From Erigeron canadensis (Eukaryota > Streptophyta > Magnoliopsida > Asterales > Asteraceae): 64,000 bases of DNA. Both the position numbers and the translations under genes were made by a program. The stretch spans positions 25,429,966 through 25,493,965 of the forward strand of contig NC_057768.1 of assembly GCF_010389155.1 (NCBI RefSeq), given 5' to 3'. Below the pieces are notes generated by a model. The model saw only the letters and a program-made list of their open reading frames with translations. It did not search any database and had not been told where the DNA came from. This document shows positions 56,993-64,000 of this stretch, one piece after another (the stretch's first letter is position 1; every line of letters begins with the position of its first letter).

Positions 56993-58188
56993 GGGCCGTT
57001 AGGCATCCCGAGTCGGCTCCTATACCGCTAGCTATGCCTTGCGTGGTCCCCCAGCACAGTGGAGGTTCCGTAGCGCGTCATGAGCACTGGGCTAAGGGGC
57101 GGTTGAGCAACTCAAGCGAACCGCCCTACCTTACTACAACATAAGGACAGAAGGGAGAAGGTTGTGAAGGTGACCTCGTTATCCACACCTTCGGTCAGAT
57201 GAATGGAGGACCGACCGACCCGGGTTTTCACAAGCGTTGGCGGTTTCTGGAATGCCTGTCAAGGGCGCTAGCGCATACCCCGGGGTGATCATCACCATCT
57301 GCACCTCAAATCTCGACACAGTGGAACGTGTAACCCACTTGCTGTTCCATTCAACTACATTGTTCCTGTAATCCATAGCCTAACAGAGCGCAGTAGCGAG
57401 GGACAACCCACCCATACAGCCAGCGGGAAGGATGGCACTACTGGCAAAGACTGTCTGGCGAAAACGCCGTAGGCGCGAAGCGTGGTATGCCTGTGCCGGA
57501 GGAGCATAGGGAGGAAAGGCACTTTAGCTTTACCTTAGACTTTATTGGAACAAAGCAAAGAAGGAGGCGAAATGGATAAAAGAAAGGTATAAGGGCGGTC
57601 TTACTTGGCGCAAAGGCTGTTGGTTCGGGGGTAGAGTACAGTATTAAAGGTCCTCGGACTTCCATGCGGTTTTTCATTTGGGCAGTTGTTCCCCGTTGGA
57701 TCTCGCCAATACAACCCCCTATAGTTTTCGTTACTATTTGTATTTGTTTTTTAAATGTTCCCAGGTATTATTTGGGTAATCTGCTCCCATGCTGCAAACA
57801 GTCAAATCTGAACTTTACCTTGTCGTTCTTCTTTCTTTCCCCGTGAGCAGGAAGCACACCAGCAGCGTGCGTTGTGTGATTCTACTGTGTTTTTTTGTGC
57901 ACTTGACTGGGTGTACAGTTCACCGGAAGAGAACTTAGATTCGCCCGGGCAGTAGGCGGGCGACGTGCTTAACTTGTGTGACAACACTACAGAGCGAGTG
58001 CCTCTTCTGGGCGGACAACTATGTGACAACACTACAGAGAAAGCGACGCTTTCGTGTAACATGTTATGGTCTCAACGCCCATATGAGGTAGTGATGAGTT
58101 TCACGCGCTTTAAGCCTGCACGCGGTTAGGAAGATTGGTCGCAATCTGAGCGGTACCACCCACCCTACCCTACCACCTAGGCGGTCAA
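56993..58188. other. Probable nuclear insertion of mitochondrial DNA (NUMT)
   Basis: Base composition jumps from strongly AT-rich flanks to roughly balanced over about 1.2 kb and drops again at the end. Text such as GGGGCGGTTGAGCAACTC with AACCGCCCTACC (a stem), GGACAGAAGGGAGAAGG and GCTTTAAGCCTGCACGCGG has the character of plant mitochondrial intergenic or intron sequence. TGTGACAACACTACAGAG occurs twice (57977 and 58021). Frames of 60-121 codons on both strands show no conserved gene. I could not name the mitochondrial region; a plastid or foreign origin seems less likely. Confidence 0.6.
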
Positions 58189-58963
58189 CTTGGGTTAAAA
58201 ATCCTAACATATTAATTTTTTAATATTTTGAATAAATGACTGACCTATATTTTTTATGTATTAAAATTGGTGTGTAAGATATTTTTTATAACAACCTCAT
58301 ATTGACTTTCTTAATTTTATATTTGTACGAGAACAAGAAGCTAGATAATTAACAGGTGATTTGGGCTTGAAAAACTAAAAAGCATAGCCCATAAAATCTT
58401 TTTGGATGGTTAGGCCGAAATACCGAATACACAGCCCATATATGTGTATAGGCTTTTGGATCGAAAGATTGATTCATGTTAATAATAACGTTTTTTTTAG
58501 CGCATACATTCTTCGAAGAACTTCCTATATTGATTGTGGACTCCCTTAGTCCAGTTAGCCCTTTACTCAGGTCTGGATGACCGAAACAAAATAACAAATC
58601 TCTCTTTTTTTCTTTTTTTTTTGGATTTTGGACTAGTCAGTTATATTTTCTAATCATGTATCTTCCCTTCCCTGCTTTTTCTTGAAATATTTTAAATAAA
58701 TTGTTCTTCAACGTTATGAACTATTTTAAATAACTCAATTTGGTATACCTATAATAATAAGGGAAAAATAAGAATGCAGCTAGAAGCAGACTCCTTCTAA
58801 ATATTCCTCTCACAATCTCCTTTTTTTCCACGTGTGTGAATATAAATCTTTACCCACCCCTCAAAATCTTGGTAGCAATATGCAGCCCCTAATAATAATA
58901 GTACCACTCTTATTAATTTAAATCATTTTATGAGTGAGTTTTATCTAAGTTAAATGGTATTTT
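58189..58963. other. Intergenic DNA
   Basis: Returns to AT-rich composition. No gene seen; short frames have no family resemblance. Confidence 0.45.
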
Positions 58964-59190
58964 GTTGCCAATGGCTAGCTCAGGTGGTCAGAGGCACTTT
59001 CGGTTTTACTGAAGTTCTTGAGTTCGATCCTTATGGATGACAGGTCTTGAGGTGTTTTTCCTCTGAATACTTGTAACGACTCATGGTCAACATCTTATTG
59101 TCTAGTACTCTAGGGTCACTTGGGATCAGTAGAATTCTAAAACTACGTAACCAACTGCTTTAACGTGCAAGGCTTCACATTAGACAGTTA
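58964..59190 (+). mobile_element. tRNA-derived SINE
   Basis: ATGGCTAGCTCAGGTGGTCA (box A) and TCTTGAGTTCGATCCTTATG (box B), spaced as in a tRNA, followed by a body with CTGAATACTTGTAACGACTC. An inverted copy of the same body lies at 59238-59372. Confidence 0.7.
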
Positions 59191-59237
59191 GGTTTTCCTG
59201 ATGTCAAACATTTAGTCGGTATAAGACATCGAAAAAG

Positions 59238-59372
59238 CTCATCATATAATGGTGAAGCGTTGCACATACTGTAGACAACAAAATGTTGATCAAGAGCCGT
59301 TACAAGTATTTAGAGAGCAAAACTTCAAAGTTTTGTCATTCCTAAGAATCGAACTCAAAACCTATATTGCTT
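59238..59372 (-). mobile_element. Truncated inverted copy of the same SINE
   Basis: The reverse complement reads GTTTTGAGTTCGATTCTTAG, then CTCTAAATACTTGTAACGGC and TTGATCAACATTTTGTTGTC, matching the order in the copy at 58964. The box A part is missing. The two lie body-to-body, about 50 bp apart. Confidence 0.65.
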
Positions 59373-61673
59373 TTTATTTGAAACATTATATGACAACGTA
59401 TTTGTAAACTTTTTTTTTTAGTCTAACTAAACAAATACTACAAAATAACACCTCAAATTAGTTATTAAATACTCATATCCAAATTTACCTCACAAACTTT
59501 TTAGAGAGACAAAATCTATCATTTTTCTAGTTGGACCACTATATCAATTATTCATTGACTGTATATTATACGGTGTAAAAGTTTGTCGAACAATATATGT
59601 GATTATGTGTGGTGAAATATGTGGTTCTTTTATTATATGTTTGTTTATTTAACATTGATAACGCCATCTTGCTAAAAACAAGAAAAGAATTCCAAATTCA
59701 AGGCTCCTTGGCATAAAAGAAGCCACGAAATACCTAATCATAGAGAAAAGTCAAACTATCTCCTTATTAGACTCTTGTGGTTGTGGAAATGTCAAATATT
59801 AAAACGAATAGATATCAAATTATAAGCAATTATTAAGATAATCTTAATCTTTAGATTAAATTTAAGGAAAAAATTAAAATTTAAATATGATTTTTTAATC
59901 TTGACTATTGATTTTAATTCAATAGTCAAAATTCATCGACTTTATTTATAAAGTTAATTTCAACTTTTAATTAAAAAATTTTAAAAAATAATAATTTATC
60001 TTATTAAAAAAGACATGACACTCACTTCATAAATTGAATTCATGATAATCATAAGTACCAACTTGACTGACTGAAAAATACCTCCATATCAATGGTAATT
60101 GGTGTATCTAAACACACCTCTATCTCGATGATGAGTTCTTTGTAATACGTTCACTAGAGCTCGACTGTTGTCAATTTCAGTGAATAGTATACCAGGTTAC
60201 TAGTTAGATTACTTATATAATAATGTAAGTAATTAAAGTAAAGACAATGCAATAAACAAATACTTCAAGTATATTGGTGAGACATTATGTCATTTTCAAG
60301 GATATTTTATTTATTAATATTAAGTAAATACAAGGTTGTTGTACAACCATGATTATACAAGTTAATATAAACATCATAACAACTTATGAAATACAAATGA
60401 TTTAATGGTTGAAAGTTCTCTTATACAGTCAAAACATTTAAAGTTTTGAAATGTTCATTTTTACGATTGAGAGAATATTGTACTAGTTTATCAAGAAAAC
60501 CTCTCAAGGTTGCAAAGATTTATTATTGGTGGTGCAAATACTTTTATTTATAAACAAAGAAAAGAATCGGGAGATACTTTTGCCGTACAAATATGATTGT
60601 AAATGTTTAATAAATTGAATTTAATTATCTAACAAGCTTGTTTACCCTAAGATATAAAGTCACATTGAATGTAACATGTCTCACATTGAATGTGACATGT
60701 ATTACTTTAATCAACCACATTTACATACTTTTGTACTTACATACAGATAAAAGGTATTGTCCAAGTAAAAAGAATGTAAAGGTAAAAAGTCTTCCTCTTA
60801 ATCACTGTAAGGTTTTGTAAGTACTTTAAACTTATGAGAAGCTCCCCTCTTGATTTGGGTAAAATATCACTAGACTCTGATTTTAGGGATGTTTTTTTTC
60901 TTCTAGTCTTGGTAAGACTTTCAATTTCAACTGAAATGTCTTCAGTTTTATTGACATATCTCAACTGGAGAGTCTTCGTCTTCGATTTCAACTGAAATAT
61001 CTTCAGTTTTATTGGCATATCTCAACCGGAGAGAAGCTCCAAATTTTGTAATGTTTCTTATGTTTTTATTAGATTTTTAAAAATATATATATAATTTACC
61101 ATAAATAATACGAGTAACACATAATAAGCTTTTATTTAAAAGATTCAAAATAAGCAAATAATATACTTCTTAATTAAATGTCATTGTATATCTCAAATGA
61201 TAACTACTAAATACTAAATACTTAATTACTAACTCTTAACTCATAAATCTTCATATATAATGAGAATCCATTTGTAAAGAAATTACAACAGTAGTATCCA
61301 ATATGAAGAGGAATCATCCAAAAAACAACAAAACTTAGTAGAAATTATGAAACATATCAGTATATTACTGGGATTCAAGACCAAGAAAATGGTGGTCAAC
61401 AACACAAGTTCTTATCTTCTTTTTCTTAGAATACACACATGAATGAATGTAAAAAAAAGCTAACATATGATCTCTTGCCATGAACCTTAAGAAAATTTAG
61501 CATAACCCAACAGATATAAAAAGGAGTAAAATCAACAAGATAAAATAAGGTGTCAAATTCTTAAAAAATGACCAAAAACATATATTATACTTTTTATATA
61601 TATAAAAGTTTTCTTCCTCTTGATCTTCTTCTTCTTCTTTTTTCTTCTCCTTTTTTTTTTTTGTGACTATTAG
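59373..61673. other. AT-rich intergenic DNA
   Basis: No supported gene. TTGACTATTGA...TCAATAGTCAA near 59911-59939 forms a small hairpin. Between about 60920 and 61025 an imperfect ~65-bp tandem repeat (CAACTGAAATGTCTTCAGTT, then CAACTGAAATATCTTCAGTT) keeps the minus frame open, which explains the 93-codon ORF there. Confidence 0.5.
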
Positions 61674-62196
61674 TCAACGGAAATAATTCATGCCTGGCTC
61701 CATTACTATATGCCTAAAACATTCAAACTCAAACAACAAACCTACTACATTGCAGAGCTCTCCTTTATCTTCTTCTGGTTCTTCATTCTCATCTATGAAA
61801 ACATATAATTGACTTTTAACCATGGTTGTACCTCTTGGGTTTTGTGAGCCAAAAGGGTAACTTTGACATTGCAAAAACCTTCAAGAAATGGCATTTGTTT
61901 GTCAGAAAAAGAGTATGCAAAAGGACTTTTTAGCAATAGTTAGAAAGAGAGAAAGTCAGAAGGAAGAAAAAAGAAAAACAAGACTATCATTCAAGGGATT
62001 TGTAGAAAAGAAAGAATGGTGTGGTGTTATTGAGATTTCAAAAAGGGTGAGAAGGCATTTTCAAAGTTTGTATTTGTTCCTTATTCTGGTAAGACTCTAC
62101 AATTTGTCTCTGCTCTCTGTGTCTCTCTTTCCCTTGTCCCTATACCAATATCCCATTGCTTTAACTCACAATTATTTATTTATTATGTCCTTCTAG
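61674..62196. other. Unassigned region with opposed short ORFs
   Basis: Plus strand: ATG at 61888 opens 102 codons (MAFVCQKKSMQKDFLAIVRK, basic, then hydrophobic). Minus strand: a frame with ATG at 61823 opens 49 codons (MVKSQLYVFIDENEEPEEDK...). Neither has a recognised family, and no splice partners or TATA boxes are evident. The region is less AT-rich than its surroundings and has oligo-pyrimidine runs. It could be part of a transcribed leader or a lineage-specific gene, but I do not call it a gene. Confidence 0.25.
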
Positions 62197-64000
62197 CTTA
62201 AAGTCTTGTAATTGATTTAACAACTCATGTAACACATGGTTTTAAAAAATAAAAATGATAAAGGCCATTTAAGGCCTGTTCAACAGTGAACATTTCTCAA
62301 TTTCTTCCTGGTTGTCACGTCAGCGCCATGTCACATATTTTTTATTTTTTTTAATCTGATGACACACTCTTATCAACAATAATTCTTCTTCACTTCTTCC
62401 TTACTTTTTCTTCAATATTTTATAATGAAACCATTTCATATACTGATATACATATCTTTGCAGAAAACATATTTAATATTAAAAATTACCCCACCGTCTC
62501 GTCTTCTCTTTTTCCTCACGATGACAATTTTCAAGGATTAGCCCTCAAGACGAATTGGTGCCAATGGGTTCTTCATGGTGACAAGCTCAAGACGAATTGG
62601 TGACATACCGTTGGGAGCGGTCTAAGTGATGTGAATCGGAAAATTGTAGTGAGAGTGCCCTATATGTATAACTTTTTTTATTTTATTTTTTTTATTATTA
62701 TTTTTTGCTTGTTAAATACCATTTAAAGAATTACACTTAAGATGTACATATAAAATAGCTATAAATTTTTTTTAAACGACATTTGAAATTTTATTAAAAA
62801 TGTTAGTAAGAAGTTAGTAAATACAAGACATGATCCCACTGACAAAAGAAAATAAAGAACATAATAAACTTTAACAATATAAAATAGTTGTATACTTATC
62901 ATTTAGGATAAACTTTTGATATAAAAAATACATTTTCTTTCATACATATTAAAAACTACAAATTTAAAAAGACTGTACTTAGCATTTTCATAATTCCTTT
63001 TAAATTAAATTAGATTATTTTCCCGCATAGTAATTTATTAAGTTTTTATAATAATATAATTAATATTTATAGATTAAACATTTTGAAATATGATTATATT
63101 ATTATTCGAGAAATGTTTTGTATCGAGAATGGTATTAAGATATGTATGTTATATTTTTGTATAATGATTGTGTAAAGTTAAATATAAATACTAACGGCTA
63201 AAACTGATGATACTATTATTTCAATTTGGTTTTATTGTATATAACTTGTATATTGTTTGTTAAGCCTTTGCATAATGACGATATAAATTAAATTTCTTTA
63301 TTTAGTATAATAATAAAAGTTTTATAAAAAATAATATCTCCATTATAATACAAAAAAAAAACTGATCAGATTTCTAAGTTTAAATTACAATACATATAAG
63401 GATGAGTTATTCAAGAGACATTATTTCAAAAGGACGCAAGAAAAATGTGAGACACACGGTTTCTCTTTTCTTTCTTTCCTTTTTGGTATGATTTTTTTAT
63501 TTTTTGAAATTATACATTTTTTTTTATTAAAAACCCATTAAAATTAAAACAATTTTTAAAACTGTTTTCTCTATTGGCTACTTACTGAAAATGGACCGAT
63601 ATAATACGGATATGGTACGGGTGTAGCCGTTAGCCGAACAGGCGTAGGCCGTTGAAGGAAATATATAAAAAGGTTGAAAGCTGAACGTATTTGAAAATGG
63701 TTTGCATTTGATAAACGGCGATCCAAAGGTGCTAGAGATTGGATACGGTACTTCCTTCATTATGGTGGTGGTGAGGGTGGCGGGGAAGAAGGCCGATAGT
63801 GGTAGTGGTGGGAGAGGAGGTAGAATGATGGTGCTGGTGGTGTGGGCGAGAGAAGTACAAGATGAGGAAGAAGAAGGTGACTCATAATTATTTGCGCGTC
63901 CCTTATAAAATAAAAGTATTCAAATTATCTTCTTTTTGTTACTTGTAATATATGTATATATTTGTGTTATTATTGGAGTGCCTAACAAACCAAAAAAATA
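62197..64000. other. AT-rich intergenic DNA to the window end
   Basis: GGCCTGTTCAACAGTGAACA at about 62274-62293 and TGTCACGTCAGCGCCATGTC at 62314-62333 resemble MITE sequence, but a matching inverted end was not found. A frame at 63702-63887 (Gly/Val-rich, ending EEEEGDS) starts from TTG and is low-complexity; it may be the edge of a gene or chance. Confidence 0.4.

Noticed and set aside
57179..58062. Several 60-86-codon ORFs in the GC-rich block
   Set aside because: High G+C lowers stop frequency; the frames overlap on both strands and none matches a mitochondrial gene I can name.
60737..61018. 93-codon minus ORF with ISVEIES-type repetition
   Set aside because: The apparent protein repeat comes from a DNA tandem repeat at 60920-61025; no ATG-led conserved gene.
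62270..62660. Possible MITE with CACGTCAGCGCC core
   Set aside because: The left part looks typical, but no inverted right end or target duplication could be matched.
1..64000. CRISPR arrays, bacterial operons, rRNA genes or functional tRNA genes
   Set aside because: None seen. tRNA-like motifs are SINE heads lacking complete cloverleaf sequence, and the window is clearly eukaryotic.

Overview
The window is nuclear plant DNA from a eudicot, probably an asterid and perhaps Asteraceae (the family placement is inference). It is very AT-rich and gene-poor, genes are split by plant-type introns, and most of the sequence is transposon debris. Marker genes are a nuclear-encoded chloroplast ribosomal protein (PSRP6), a DUF1005 protein and an amino acid permease of the AAP family. 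Four host loci are supported. A small acidic membrane protein lies at 3404-3760 (+). The two-exon DUF1005 gene is at 10465-12390 (+). Single-exon PSRP6 is at 21536-21898 (+). A six-exon AAP6-like permease is at 31531-37973 (-). A decayed partial copy of the DUF1005 gene, including its 3' flank, sits just downstream of PSRP6 at about 22230-23925 and is itself split by a 500-bp hAT-type MITE.

Layout. 1-3.4 kb: Helitron relics, an (ATT)18 microsatellite, a tRNA-derived SINE and a long near-perfect hairpin. 3.4-10 kb: the small membrane-protein gene, then Helitron and SINE-like repeats. 10-13 kb: the DUF1005 gene. 14.4-17.6 kb: a solo LTR with a 5-bp target duplication, then a three-level nest (Tourist-like MITE, hAT element, deleted LTR retrotransposon). 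18.2-20.6 kb: a PIF/Harbinger-like element with an intact Myb/SANT-like ORF and a divergent pair of related orphan ORFs. 20.8-24 kb: a MITE, PSRP6 and the DUF1005 pseudogene. 24-30.5 kb: a Helitron with an excellent 3' end, a SINE, and a second PIF/Harbinger-like element with a broken Myb/SANT-like gene. 31.5-38 kb: the permease gene. 39.5-54.3 kb: mostly Helitrons and a MULE-like long-TIR element containing a Stowaway MITE. 57-58.2 kb: a GC-rich block that looks like transferred mitochondrial DNA. 59-64 kb: an inverted SINE pair and otherwise unassigned AT-rich sequence.

The host genes do not form a pathway. They act separately: chloroplast translation (PSRP6), amino acid import at the plasma membrane (AAP), and two proteins of unknown biochemical role. 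The most distinctive content is the transposon biology. Two PIF/Harbinger-like elements keep Myb/SANT-like proteins but no visible transposase. One of them carries an inverted duplicated orphan gene pair sharing a repeat-containing divergent promoter. Terminal repeats and target duplications were found by eye, so exact ends may shift by a few bases.
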